Translations under genes and position numbers: made by a program
In this document: in pieces, positions 22,801-37,800 of the stretch
Position numbering within the stretch: the first letter of the stretch is position 1
How the letters are laid out: every line of letters starts with the position of its first letter
Source: Haliclona indistincta
Taxonomy: Eukaryota > Porifera > Demospongiae > Haplosclerida > Chalinidae
DNA length: 64,000 bases
Reading direction: 5' to 3'
Assembly (NCBI GenBank): GCA_964017065.1
Contig: OZ024788.1
Coordinates: 12,170,845-12,234,844 of the forward strand
The notes under the pieces: generated by a model
Told to the model about the DNA's origin: nothing
Seen by the model: the letters and a program-made list of their open reading frames with translations, nothing else
The model's database searches: none

Positions 22801-25800
22801 AAACACATTTTTTGCACATTCTCTATGATCTGGGCTACATTTTGCACTTTCCAAAACCACTGCTTTTGTATGTACTTTCCAGTAGCTAGCCCCAAAGTAG
22901 TACTAACTTTGAGCACAATTTGACGAGGTTGCTGCACTTTGTATTGGCTTCATTTCCAAAGTGGGAGGAGCATCTTGACCGACTTGAGTATGAAAAATTG
23001 TGGCTACTCACGGGCAAAAAGGACGCAAATTTGAGACCAGTAGCACAAAAGACACGCGAGATATTCGCGAGAGAATTGGTCAGCATTTACGAGGTTAAAT
23101 TTCTAGCAAGATAACTTAGCATTATTTTAAAGGGTTAATTGCTTGCTCACTATTATTAATAGTGAATACCAGGCTCTTCTCCACTACCCACACATTTTGG
23201 AGCTATTAACGAGACTAGGTGACAAAGTAATCAAGCAAAGTTGTATAGATCTTGGAACTGTATGTTGTTATCAACTAGAAACAGTCTGTGTTAAGATTCG
23301 CAGAGCAAGTACGTCTGACGGTATACTACTGACTAGCACTTGGAACAATGACTATAACAACAACTGAACAAACTGCATGATACAAAGACTTAAATAGATA
23401 AAAATGGGCTAGCACAGCGGATTACAAGAAGAAAGTAAAAGGCTGACATGACATAAAGAGTTGCTGACTATACACAAAACTGAATATATGAATAGTGAAT
23501 AGAAATGCTGACATAGACAGGAACAAACGCATACAACAGGCAAAATTTAACACAACACCTATCTATCTATGTCCAACAGTCTAAAGTGTCTATCTTCAAC
23601 ACTCTAACTGCCTCTCCTAACCACACACCTTTATAGACAGTTACTGAAGTGCGTGGGACTGGCTGCATCATGATTTTCTTCCAAGTAGCACTTGACTAAG
23701 TGAATGTGCAGTGTGAAAGTTCCTGGGCAGAGTACTGTTTCTCGACTTCACCAACGCCTCACTAAACTAGCTTGACTGTTTTCATTATTAGGGAGGCACG
23801 GTAGTGACTCCCTATGTAGGGATGAACGAGAAAAACAGGATGGCGGCTACATACAATGTATTAGCGTTCAAACGCTGATATTTCGCCTGGTGATGAATTT
23901 TGTACGTCCAAAGACACTTAGACCTGCTCTCTGGCGTTGCCCCATCTTACAGTAGCAAGGAGATTGCTCGAAATTGTTACTAAAGTGACGAACCTGGAAA
24001 CGGTGAAAATTGAATTTTGTCATCTTCTTTCTTTTTCTTTCTTCAGCACGCCTAGCGCCTTTACTCGAGCAGTGTCGAGACCAAAACACTCACGAACAGT
24101 CATGAAATTCTCCTGGCAGGTGCCTTTTGAACTTTTGTTTTTAGCGAAACGGCAATATAAATTCCGCGATTTCTCATCGTGATCCGTTGTCAGCTAAGTG
24201 TTAGCCGCCATTATTGTGATTGCGCAATACGCACGTGACCAAGTTGCTTTAGCCAGCACCAGCTTGAGTATCGCCGCGCCGTATGGATCACGGCAAACAC
24301 ATATTTTTCTGGAGTATTCGAAGAACAGTAAGCTCGAGTAGGATCACCATTCTGCGCTTGCCAGATAATTTTAACCGCTGTACAGGTCTAAAAACAAGTG
24401 TGGGCGGGCTCGTATGCACTGCATGCATGCATGCATGCGTAGGCGAGTTGATATGTACAGCATAACAATTATTTTTAGCTACAAGTATAAACTTAATAAT
24501 AAAGAAAAGCCGTCATCAACAGGAAAAATAAACCACAAGGATGGCTCAGTACGTGCATGATATTGAACTGCACTTCACTGAACAAGAAAAAAGGACACAA
24601 ACAAGAAAATTAAAAAGATTTCTATCGAAATCAAAAGGATGTAGGGCTGTGAAATCTACCCACTGGTCCACAATGTAAACTAACAAGGAACAAGCATGGA
24701 ATGGCAAAACGATTGACTTGCTAACAGACCATAGATCCCTACATCAGTGGCTTTACATAAGATCAATATTTTGTCACAACCAGCTGAATGCACATCAGGT
24801 GTCAATCAACAGCAACTAGCTAAACTAGCTATAATCAGCAAAATTGCAAAGCAGCCACTGATGTAGGGATCTATGGTCTGTTAGCAAGTCAATTGTTTTA
24901 CCATTCCATGCTTGTTCCTTGTTAGTTTACATTGTGGACCAGTGGTAGATTTCACAGCCCTACATCCTTTTGATTTCGATAGAAATCTTTTTAATTTTCT
25001 TTTAAATATTATTAGCTGAATAGTGTGTCGTAGTATTAGGGATGAACGGAAGAAAAGATGCTGCTAAAATGCATGTGTTAGCATTCAATTGCTAATTTTT
25101 TGTCTTGTGGTGAGTTTTAATCCACTAAAGACACTTAGATCTGCTGCCTCAACACTACAGTAGCACAGAAATTAAATTGCTCGAAAGTATTGAGTTAAAT
25201 AACATTCAGAATTAATTCTCTCTGATGTAGGGATTCATGGTTTTAGCCAGTCAGTTGTGTTACAAGTATTCCATGTTACCACCTTGCTTTTTTACAATTC
25301 AATTAGGACCAGTGGTAGATTTTTTTGCTAATCTGTCATCCCCACTGTAAAAGAAAATAAAAAGATTTCTAACGAAATCAAAAGGATGTAGGGATGAAAG
25401 AAATCTGCTACTTGTCCACAATGTAAACCAACAAGGAACTAGCATGGAATGGTAACACGATTGACTTGCTAACAGACCATAGATCCCTACATCAGTGCTG
25501 CTGTGGCAGACTATGGCTGATTCAACTAGTTGCCATTGACTGACAACGAATTGCATTGAATTGAATTCAACTAGGCTGTGACAAAATATTGATATTATGT
25601 ACAGCCACTGATGTAGGGATTTATGGTCTGTTAGCAAGTCAATCGTGTTACCATTCCATGCTAGTTCCTTGTTGGTTTACATTGTGGACCAGTAGCAGAT
25701 TTCATTCATCCCTACATCCTTTTGATTTTGTTAGAAATCTTTTTATTTTCTTGTTTGTGTCCTTTTTTGAATTTCAAATTTTTAGTGCAGTTCGAATTCA

Positions 25801-28800
25801 GCAAGATCATGTATTTCTTTGTTTACACCATTAATTTGGTTTACTAATTTCTTTTTGTGACCTTTTTAACTTGTAGCTCAAAATTTTTTATTCCAAACTA
25901 GCTCATGCATTCTGCAAAGCATTCGAGCCCCGCCCACTCTAGTTTACAAAATTCTGTACGGCTGTGATACCATCTGGCGAGCAGCAGAACGGTGATACTA
26001 CACGAGCTTACTTGGTGAGTTGTTCTTCGAAGAGTCCAGACGCCAATATGCGCACTCCATACGGCGATACTCTACTTCTAGAATTCGTGTAGTTGGTTAC
26101 GTGCGTATTGCGTAATCACAATTATGGCGTCTTACACTTAGCTGACAACTGTTCTTGATCGTGAACTCGTCAAATTTATATCGACGTTACGCTAAAAACT
26201 AAGTTCAAAAGTTACATGCCAGAAGAATTTCACGACTGTTCGTGGGTGGTTTGGTCTCGACACTGCTCGTGTAAAGGCGCTAGGCGAGTTGAAGAAAGAA
26301 AGAAAGAAAGAAAGAAAGAAGAAGAAAACGAAGATGTGGTGTATTTATTCATTGTATTTACGGTATACTCTATTAATATGAATTGTAATTTTGATGAGCA
26401 CATGTTACCAATGAAAGAGTTTGAAAACTGACAGAGATAGCTCAGATAGATCTATACCAATCGCGGGCGAATAGACAACCAGATCCCTTACAGAAGATGA
26501 CGAAACTCGTTTTTCACCGTTTACAGGTTCGCCACTTTAGTGACCATTTCGAGCAATCTCCTTGCTGATGTAAGATGGGGCAACGCCAGAAAGCAGATCT
26601 AAGTGTATTTGGACGTATAAAATTCGTCACCAGGCGAAATATCAGCGTTTGAACGCTAATACATTGTATCTAGCCGCCATCTTGTTTTCTCGTTCATCCC
26701 TACATAGGGATTCACTACATAGGGGTCCTGTTCCAAGAAAATTCTTGGTTGATACAAGATCTCAGTCTTGAAAGCTCGTGCTTTTAAATTTCTATCACAA
26801 TAATCTTTCTGAGCCTCCTGGTTTTGTTTCACTCTTCTTCCAATATCAGGTCTCAACAGGTTTAGTACAGACTTGGGTATTCTCTTGATCAATAGTTCAG
26901 ATGGTGCTTGACCTGTAGTAGAGTGGGGGTAAGACGATAGGAAAACAATAACTCTGTAATGTATTCTCCAGAAAGCCTGAGGATTTCCTCATAGCCTGCT
27001 TGAAGGTTTGAATGGCACGCTCTGCCAGTCCATTTGTCGATGGATGATGTGGCGATGATGTAATGTGGCAAATACCATTCCGAATCAAGAAATCAGCAAA
27101 CTCTTTGCTTGTGAATGCAGCACCATTGTCAGACACCAGAGCATTTGGTAGACCATGGGTAGCAAAAATCTGTCTCAATTTGTCGACTGCTGCTTTAGTA
27201 GATTTCGAGGTTGCAGGATGTACCTCCTGCCACTTTGAATCTGAATCTACAAGAACGAAAACTTGTTTGCCCATGAATGGACCAGCGAAGTTCATATGTA
27301 GCCTTGACCATACATGGTCAGACCAATCCCATGGACGTAGTGGCGCTTTCCGATGCTCTTGACAGCTCGAATTTTGTTCTCCAGTTAATCTTCCATTTAT
27401 GACCACCACACATAACTGCAAGCGATGGTCGTCATGCGCTGAATACCCAGATGAGTCTGGTGCAGTAGATCTACGATGGCAGTCCTGCCCTGTGGAGGAA
27501 TGATGACTCTGAAACCCTATAGGAGACATCCTCCTTCTGTATAGGCAAATGCACAGAACGCGCACTATTTCAACAACCACTTGATTTACACAATCAAACA
27601 CAACAGATTTCCTTCCATTATAGGTAGGTAGACACGAGGCCAGCAGTCACAGAACACCAACACGGTGCTCACTTTGTGGATGACCTATACCTGTCTGGCG
27701 TCTAACAGTAGTAACTACGAACACAAACCAGCGACCCACCAACGCAATAATCCATTGCGAATACAAAACCTGAACATGCTGCTGTTTGCCGACCCGGACG
27801 GGGCAATATGCACGCGTGAGGAGCAAGGCTTGGTATCCTTGTAAGGTAGGAAGGTCAGTAGGGGATAAGAAATTCCACCAGTAGGCCAAGCATGTGGTGA
27901 GATGACAGGGTCACGTGCTTGCCATGAGAAGGGTGCCCAACCCATTTTTCATTAACTCATATTAATGCTGTGCTAACTGAGGGCTAACTGACCAATTGCC
28001 ACAAGCAACGACTCTATTGCAACACTACTTGGACCATTGCGACCATTGCGACCATTGCTCAGCACCAAGAATGACTTCCTGTGTTCAGATGTTCACGACC
28101 AGGCTTTCCAAAAAGCCAAGCAAGTCTTAGCGTTACCCCTTTACGAAGTCAAAATTTCTTTGCACAGATGCAAGCAGAAATAATCTGGGATTTGTCCTTC
28201 AACAACGTCATTAGGACAAGTGGGCACTGGTACAGCGGTCTAGATCACGTTTCTCATCAGACGCTGAGTCCAGGTATGTCATAATTGAATTTGAAACTTT
28301 GGCTGTATCATGGGCTATCTATTGTTAAATGCTGGCTGGTTTACTCCAATTAATCAACTTCGCGGACGTGAAGCCTTCCACACCATCACATGGACAGGAA
28401 GGTGATTGGTAAGCTGCTTGGGACACTCCCCCTTTGCTAACATAAACACATAAACACCTCCTTAACAGAAGGGGAATGCCAAACACCTCCTTAACAGAAG
28501 GGGAACGCCAAACACCTCCTTAACAGAAGGGGAACGCCTGTGCTCCCGTGAACCATGACGGGGGATTGCATAGCAAGAGCACCCGTGAACCATGACGGGG
28601 GATTGCATACAATGAGCACCCGTTGCTCTCACGGGGGAACGTAATGGCTCCCGCAACATCTTGCAGGGGAACGTTTCTACCGTGCATCTGCTACGCAACA
28701 AGCATGCAGGCGGCCTGCTGAGTATCGGCACGCACCAAAGGATGGCAGCACTCCTGCTAACCTCCTTGTGATCAGAGTGCATGGCCCATACTCCACTAAC

Positions 28801-31800
28801 ATGATCATTCACTAAAACAATATCAACATCCTCTACCCTCTCAACAGTCCGACAACTAATACCTTCATCTCCCATAATACGAGACACATTATCATAACTT
28901 TTCTTAGGGAGCAAACACAGCAGAAATCGTAAAAGCAACACATACAAACACAGATGGACGACTCCTACGCCTAACACTGATCTCAATACCTGAGGTAGTG
29001 AAGATGTGAGAGGGGGAAGCGACCTAGCGGATGCCTTTGCTAAATCAGAAGGTGGCATGCGTACGTATCGCAGGTAAGCATTCTGGTGTTCAGTGCAAAC
29101 CTTGTGTGCCAAGGGATCTGTCATTTCGACTCGACAGCTTGTCATGACCCGCAGAGTGGAAGTATTAGACAAACAACTAGAGCTAACACAACAGCACGCA
29201 TACAAACAAGCAGATAGCAACAGACAGTCACAGACAAAACGTATAAATACACTTAACAGCCAGCAAGTTCAGGAGAAGGCGTGCAATAAAAATGAACAAC
29301 GTTCACACGACAATCATACTACTGAACGCAACATATTTAGAAGGTATCATTAATAAGCATGTCATAATATCCCATCTGTATAATGTCCGCCAATGGGAAG
29401 GACCTAGGCATCCTGCCAGAGGTACAAGTTAGGAGCTTCCTATCATAACACAATCAGTTCTTACCGTAACCCCCCTGATTGAAAATAACTACGGTACTTA
29501 GCTAAACTTGAGGGAGACCCACCTACACCCACTACGTACAAACAACACTGCAGGCTATAATTTTATTTTACGTGTAAGGAAGGGGATAGGGTAGGAGGAA
29601 AAACACGACAAGCTGCCAGTAGGCCACCCGTGCGGTGAGATGACGGGATCACATGCTCGCCATCAGAAAGGTGCCCAAACTTCGTTTTTAATGAAAGTAT
29701 TACCTAATGCTCAGTGGGCCGCGAGTATGGTAACATCACGAAATCCCAGCATGCAAGAGGAAGAGGGTTTGGTAGACCTCATGGGTCATACCTCGGCAAT
29801 TGCTGGGACATACAAAACATGCCAACACAAGCAACAAGGTGTCCTGCACATCCAGCATTGCCGGCAACTACTAGCAGCGGTACCATGGCGACCAGTCTAC
29901 CACACAGCATAACACCTGCCCGGGAAACCTAGTAAGTTCCAGGACGCCATAGGTGTCCCAAACCAGTAGCCAGCGCAGAGACACAACAAGTGTACCCTGA
30001 ACCGGTGCAGGTGTCCTTCGCCCCTAAGATCACCATGACACTAGGGGGGACACGTACTCCGCCCCTGCGACTGCAAGTGAGGAATACAAAGCGCCCCACA
30101 GGTAGGCGTCAGTCCCTGGCCAGCCGGCAGCATAATGACAGGTCAACACCTTGCAGAACCACAGAGTGCACGCCCTTAGGTCTCCTGCAACTTGAGAGTG
30201 TATAAGTCCACGAGAATTCCTCCAATAGTGCATAGCGCTATACATTCCCAATTACACTGTCATTCACTCATCCATGGGCAGTAGTGCTAAGTGGCAAACT
30301 GTAAGAGTTATCGTTTATCTTCCATGGATGCGACACGAGTCTGCAGGGTGACTCTACCCAAAGCCGTTTTGGGCCACTGTCCAATGGAGAAGCGCTTGTG
30401 CTCATACACAAGTACCTGACTGCACAGTCGTCATAACCGGACACACTATTCATCAACTCTACTTTAGTCTCACAACGCGTTCCTGGTAAATTGATACAGG
30501 GGTTGACTAACTAAGCACTTAGGTACTTTCCAAGGAAAGTACTTTCTTTGGAATAGTAAGGCACGTTCCTTAGTAAGGCACTTTCCTTAGTAAGGCACTT
30601 TCTTTAGGGTAGTAAAGGCACTTTCTTTGGGATAGTAAGGCAATGTCTCAATCAGCTACCTAGCTACCTCTGTCTAAGCTAGTGTAACAGTGACAAACAG
30701 GTGTTCTGGGGGTGCGACTGTCAACTCTCGGTTGAATGACGCATCTCTCAAATAAAACAGGAATGCCCCCTGAATCTCGAGTCAACAATAACTCAAAACC
30801 AGGTAACGCTCCTAGATAAGGCTCAACTACATACCTAATAAACGAAGAGTTGCCCTCTATCATAACAGTAACAATATGCTTGGATTTGCCTGTTTAACGT
30901 CGGTTAGATGTGCTATTCATAGGCCCATGTGATTATCACCTGGCAGCCATCCTATATAAATACATATAGGCCAGAGCAGGGTTTACAACATGCCTCAATT
31001 GGAAAGTCACTATAGCAACAAATACACAAGCTCTAGGTGCCAATCAAGCTATAGGTGGGAACCACGCCAATGTCATGGCCGTATGGTTGACCTAAGCACC
31101 CAACACATTATACCCTGTCACCCGAAATTCGTCACCTATGATATCCCATACCCTGCAGCTAGATGTAAGGCTGACGAATCCAGTACTATACACTTCGCTA
31201 ACACTACACTGCCCCATGGCTCAACCCACTACATGAATCCCCAGTATGTTCATGCAATGTGCCTTGAATCAGCAGCCGTTCAGCCATTCTGAACGGTAGC
31301 GGACAGACACAGTCGCCGTCAAACCCTGGTGGACACCTCAAGGACTGTAAGCTATAGACTACGCTCACACGGAGCTTCCCGGACAACAATTCCACTGACA
31401 ATGCATGAGAGCCCACCAAATGGCAGAGGCACTGGACACAGTGCTCCTAAACAAACTAAAACATAGTCACTAACACCCAAGGACAATGCAATGGCCAGAA
31501 CTGACTACAGTGGAACCCCTCCAAGGCAGACACCACTGGGACCAACAAAACCACCCATTACGGAGAGGGTGCCCCGGCCAGGGGCCTATTATACACAACA
31601 ACTTTCGCAGCCCTTTAATGGTAATGTTAAACAAAATTATGGACTTATAAAAGGTGTATATCTTTAAGAAGCACTGCACATTAAACTCGTAATCACAGCA
31701 TGCAACAATAAACACGGCATGTATTCTTCAACGCCAATAGGCTGTTGACTATCATATCAAAGTCAAGCCAACGTGATGAGCACTAAGCATGCTATGGACT

Positions 31801-34800
31801 CGTACAGTCGGGAGCCTGACTGTAGCTAACCACATACTGATAGCTGATAGCTAACCACATGCCGTACTGAATATACCCGCCAGCAACTGCACTTAATAAC
31901 CAAGGGAACTGTAACCACACATACAGATATCATCCGGCTGCCATGGGCACATGAATGGGCTGGCTTGGGGGTGCAACTACCTTAACCAGCCAAGTCTCGA
32001 TACCTTCTTGGTACTCTTGGTACATCCTTAGTACCTTGACCCGCAGGATTTCAGCCAATGTAACTATCCAACCTCACGAGAATTCTAAAAATACTTTACT
32101 AGCATACATGGCTATTCCACCAGTGGGATACGCTTGACTTATGAAACATGCGGGTGAGGAATTAGCAATTGATCTGCACACCCATAGATTGCCACGAAAC
32201 TAAACTATGCCGCGAAAGATGTACCTTCTTGCTACTTAGCCATTTAATGAATTCATGCAATTGTGTACACTTGGGCCACTCTCTACGAGCCTAAACTATG
32301 GCCAGAACCTAATTGCTGGACACCAACACACCAATAACAAAAAAAAACTATTAAAAAACAATAATAAGACAAGTAGCAACATAGCCCACTCTAGCTTGTA
32401 GCTATCGAGGTATCATCCCTTATCCACAGCTAACTAAGCAGAGTTGCACGATAACAGCTCTGCCAGTGCTATAGGATACCTTTCGAGCAACTACTAGACA
32501 GAAGAACGGCTACCTGAGTAATTATTGTGTATACGGACAATCTTTGTAAGTGCCATGTAAAAACCGGCTACAAAAATAATATTAAAACATCAACCAACAT
32601 GGGAACGAACCAGGCCACAAAACTCCTGAGGCGAATGAACAGTGTGCGCGCAATTTCTGAACTCAACGACCACATAAACTACCATCATGACACGCATGCA
32701 GCTTACTTAAAACAGATATTGCTTTGATGGGTAGGTAGGTACGATGCCAACAGTCAAGGAACCACAACGTGGCACTCACCTCGTGGATGGCCTATACCTG
32801 TCTAGCGCCGAACGGTAGCACCCATGGACACAAGCCAGCAACCTGCCAACGCCATGAACCATTGGCATTGCAAATACAACCCGTGAACACGATGCTGCCT
32901 CTAACCACGCGCGGGGACCAAAGCTTGATGTTCTTGTAAGGTAGCAAGGCCAGTATGGGATAAGAGAGAAGCAAACACTGACCAGGTAGCGTGGCAGGGA
33001 TGAGTGATCTACAAGTGATGCGCATACGCACTGCAAGCACGCTGGGGGGAGTGTCCACTTGTTTATTAACTGCATTAATGCCTTGCGTCATGAATGCTCA
33101 TTTCACAGTCCTCACAGAACACCACCCTCACACTCCCATTCTCAGCAATCGCTGCCTATATGAGATAGAAATTAAATCCACACCTTCCTAAAGATGAAGG
33201 CAATGGGCTATGCATTCAGAGCTGAAGGACATTCAAAATATTGCTCTTGATGCACTCTTCAGGAACACCGTGTTAGATCAAAAGCCAGAGGAACTTCTTT
33301 CTGAAGGCTAGCTTCTCCAGCTGAGGTCCAAGCGCTAACCAATGGTAGCCAGCGCATCAGTCTGTGATTGACAGATCTATGCCACATAGCAGAACAGGGA
33401 CGACAACAATTTAAACACTGCATTGAAGTTGGATTCCCTCAAAAATGCGACCAACAGCCCACAAATTATCAGAAGTACTGGAATGTCCAGAACCAGTTAA
33501 CTATTGATGACGGTCTGATCCTGAATGGATGCTGCTTGCTCATCCCAGTCAAGTTACGACAATCGGCTCTACATCAACTTCATGAAGCATATCACGGAAC
33601 GGTCAGAACTAAGTCGTGAGCAAGACTAGTTGTCTACTGGCCAGGAATGGACAAGGATATTGACAACATCACCCTCGCTTGCTAGTCATGTAAAGATGTG
33701 TTGCCATCCCATCAACCAGAGCCATAATTGAAAAACAACATCCATTCCAGCTATCTCCTGCTGTTACAGAGGACGTGCACTCCTCATCACTGTTTGCTGC
33801 TGCACTGACTGGCCGGATCTCATCTAATGGGCAAGGATACAACAGCCACCCACCTCAATCATGTTCTTCTTGGCGTCTACAGTCATTACAGGATACCTGA
33901 TATCATATGGTCTGAATAGGGACCGCAGTCTAAATATCACACAGTCCCTCACCAAAGAGTAGAGATTCAAGCACGTTCCTTCATCCCTGACCTACCCACA
34001 CATAATTTCAAAACTAAGCCTTCTGTCAGGTCGATCAAGAAGATAACCGGACGATCTGGGAAAGAGAATCAGCTAGACCCAAACGATTTAGCTACACCCC
34101 ATCAAGACGAGATGAGAGATCTCTTGCACAAAAGCTATATGGACAGCCATTTCAGGACACTGTTCCAGTGCATCACCTCACATTTGGCAACAGCAGGGAC
34201 ATTCCAAAGAACCCACTGTTGAAAACAGCAACCAACTGTATTACAACCAGTAAGCGCACCAAAAATTAAGGTGGGCACCAACATTACAATCCAAAACCCT
34301 TTGACCAAGCGATGGAATAAATAATTATGGAGTGATCACTCACATTGGACCACATTGCCATGAAGTTGAGTAAATGGCTAGACTCTCATCAGGAATTGCC
34401 AATTGATTCGTCGCCATGTCCCACTTATGACCCCCTAGAGCTCCTTCCCTGCCTCTCAACTAAGCATGAGCTTATTATTCTTCTATTATTCTTTTAAGAA
34501 TTTCTCAAAATTTTAACCTATTATACTCACAAAATTGACCGATTATTATAACATTATTCTCAAATATTTTCGCCAAATAAAAGTTTTCATCGCTTAATAT
34601 CATTGCTCATTTAAAGCTACATGCATGTATTTCACAAGTATGGTAAGTACCATTATGTTGATGCATTTTATAAAGGCTTGCACTGAAATTTCTGAAGTAG
34701 GTAGCCATTAATCTAGGCTTTTTCTTGAGATGTCTAAGCATCCTCAAAGCTGTCCTGCAGTTTAGATGAAATCTGCAAGTACTATAGTTAGTCAACTATG

Positions 34801-37800
34801 GCCGCTTTTGCTGTCAGAGAAGTCTAAGATGGCCGTCACAATGAGCCAGCCATAACTCAAGGATGAAAGCACTTTAGCAAAGTCCACGAGTCACATTCCA
34901 AGCCATTCTCGTGCTTAGCCTGTTCCGATGCGTAGAAGTGATCGCTGATCTCTGTAGCTCGATGGACAGAACGAATGTCATTTACTGCTGCCACTCATCG
35001 TCCTGATGACGCACACGTCACCATGGGTGATCAAATTTAACCGATTATTCTCGAATAATTCTCAAAATTTTACACAACCTATTGCCCTAAGAAATTTTCC
35101 AGCATAATAGATGCATGCCTACTCCCTTCCCCACCACGCCCATAAGCATTGCGAGCTCATGACTCCGCAGACCACTGCTTTGTTATGCTGATGAATTACC
35201 CAAGTCAATTACTTGAAGGCCCGAAGGAAGGAGATCTAGGAACATGAATATCACATGTATATTAGGGAGGCACGGTAGTGACTCCCTATGTAGGGATGAA
35301 CGAGAAAACAAGATGGCGGCTACATACAATGTATTAGCATTCAAACGCTGATATTTCGCCTGGTGATGAATTTTATACGTCCAAAGACACTTAGATCTGC
35401 TCTCTGGCGTTGCCCCATCTTACAGTAGCAAGGAGATTGCTCGAAATTGTTGCTTAAGTGACGAACCTGGAAACAGTGAAAATCGAGTTTCGTCATCTTT
35501 GTTTTTTTCTTCTTCTTTCTTCCACTCGCCTAGCACCTTTACGTGAGCAGTGCTGAGACCAAAACACCCACGAACAGTCGTGAAATTCTCCTGGCATATG
35601 CCTTTTGAACATAGTTTTTAGCGAAACGACGATATAAATTTGACGAGTTCACGATCACGAAAAGTTGTCAGCTTAGTGTTTGACGCCATATTGTGATTAC
35701 GTAATACGCACGTGACCAATCACACGAATTTTTATTAGTAGAGTATCGCCATATGGAGAGAGCATATTGGCGTCTGGAGTCTTCGAAAAACAACTCACCG
35801 AGTAAGCTCGTGTAGTATCACCATTCTGCTGCTAGTCAGATAGTATCACAGCCATACACCAGAGTGGGTGGGGCTCGTATGCTGTGCAATCATGCATCAT
35901 GCATGAATGCATGAGCTAGTTCAGTATTTATGAGCTACAAGTTAAAAACCAATTATCAACAAAAGCAAACCAAACCAATGGTGTAAACAAAGAGATACAT
36001 TATCTTGCCAAATTCGAACTGCACCAAAAATTTGAAACTCACTGAAAAAGAAAAAAGGACACAAACAAGAAAATAAAAAGATTTCTAACGAAATCAAAAG
36101 GATGTAGGGATGAAGAAATCTGCTACTGGTCCACAATGTAAACCAACAAGGAGCAAGCATGGAATGGTAACACGATTGACTTGCTAACAGACCATAGATC
36201 CCTACATCAGTGGCTGACTACAGCAGTTCGGCTAGTTGCTATTGACTGACACCTGACATGCATTGAATTGAATTTAGCTTGTGACAAAAATAGTCAAAAT
36301 GTTATGTACAGCCACTAATGTAGGGATCTATGGTCTGTTAGCAAGTCAGTCGTGTTACCATTCCATGCTTGCTCCTTGTTGGTTTACATTGTGGACCAGT
36401 AGCAGATTTCTTTATCCCTACATCCTTTTGATTTCGTTAGAAATCTTTTAATTTTCTTGTTATTTTATTGTATCACAAGATCTTTCACATGTTTTTGCTG
36501 AGAAAATGTTTCATACACTCACAGTCAACCATGAAATTTATAAGGGGTGTGGTCAATATTGTGATTTCATGATCTTTTACTGTTCACTGTAAATAATTAT
36601 TATTTCTAATTATTTGTATAATGTTTTGCAAGATAGCACCAGTATGCCTCATCACTTTTATGTTTTATTGAGGTATCTATTTCTTGATTTTGTATTATTT
36701 TATAAGTGATTGTTAATTATGCATGCATTCTAGGATTCAGAGTTTGTTTGCAGAAGTTGACCATTCTACCTGGTGTCAAATAATATTGGATGAACTAACA
36801 AAATTTGTTGAGAAATCTATTGAGTGTGCTGAATCAATTAAGGCAAAACTAATTGAAGCAATAAAAAGTTAGTGCAGCAATTTTATTCGGATTATTATAT
36901 CTTTTCATATCTTGATATAGGAAAGGCAGACAAGATTAATGCGAGAGAGAAGGGAAGGATTGCTTTATATGCATGTAGAGACTCTCTCCAAAGCAAATCT
37001 CAGAGAGCATATAAGGAAGAGTACAGTAAAAGAGTGAGAGAAGTTCTGACAATGCCAACTGTAAGTAAAATTTTATCCCATATTTGTTATTATTCAGAGA
37101 TGCCACTGAGTGCGTCCCTGTGGATAGAAGGAAAACATAATAGTGACTACAATGCAATGCATTAGCATTAAAACGCCTTGGTGGTGAATTGTACACATCC
37201 AAAGACGCTGACATTAGTTGCCCTAACTCTAAAGTAGTGCTGCCCACTATAGTAATTGTGGCATAAGTTCCAGAAGTGCCAAATAATTGGAGGTGTGGCA
37301 ACGAGCCTGTGTTTTGAACAAGAATGTGTCTACAGCTCTTTTCCATGAAGTACATGTACAGTTCACGTCAGGCTGTTGGCTTACTATGATGAAGAACTAA
37401 AGCGCTTGCTGAAATTTGGAGGTTTAGTACGCATTTCAGTGACAAGGTGCCGAATCTTTAACCCTTTAACCCCTATTGTCGCCATTTGGTGACATACATA
37501 GTTCAGACACCATAACTTTATCAAAAAGTGTTAAAATATTCCGAAATTAAGCTAAATTGAAGAATACAAATAACCGCAAAAAATTGACCGGTTTTCGGCG
37601 CGCCCCCTGCACTAAACGTATTGGTGACGGCATTTCTTTGGCTTCAGTGCAAATTTCACAACATTTTAGGAAAAACAAAATGGCCGCCAAGAAAATTTGG
37701 ACATTTTATGGCTTCAGGGTGCTCGGAAACACATTTTTGTGCATTCTCTATGATCTGGGCTACATTTTGCACTCACCAAAACCACTGCTATTTGTGTGTA

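Larger units (their letters stand above)
28345..33080. mobile_element. DIRS-related element without recognisable genes
   Basis: The left end (AATTAAT ... GGTGATTGGTAAGCTGC ... GGGACACTCCCCC) matches the left end of the DIRS element at 52914, and the right end (GGGAGTGTCCACTTG then TTATTAACT) matches the right end of that element at 58663-58685. GGGACACTCCCC and its complement form the inverted ends. The interior holds tandem repeats and an internal copy of the T repeat, but I find no reverse transcriptase or recombinase. The 252-codon open frame at 28462-29220 looks accidental. It may be a non-autonomous or badly decayed DIRS. Confidence 0.5.

Noticed and set aside
28462..29220. 252-codon open frame on the minus strand
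   Set aside because: It runs through tandem repeats and has no recognisable domain; its composition (Cys, Leu and Ser-rich) looks accidental.
29990..30205. 71-codon frame similar to one at 43488-43916
   Set aside because: Similarity reflects the shared nucleotide repeat; frames and stops differ between the copies.
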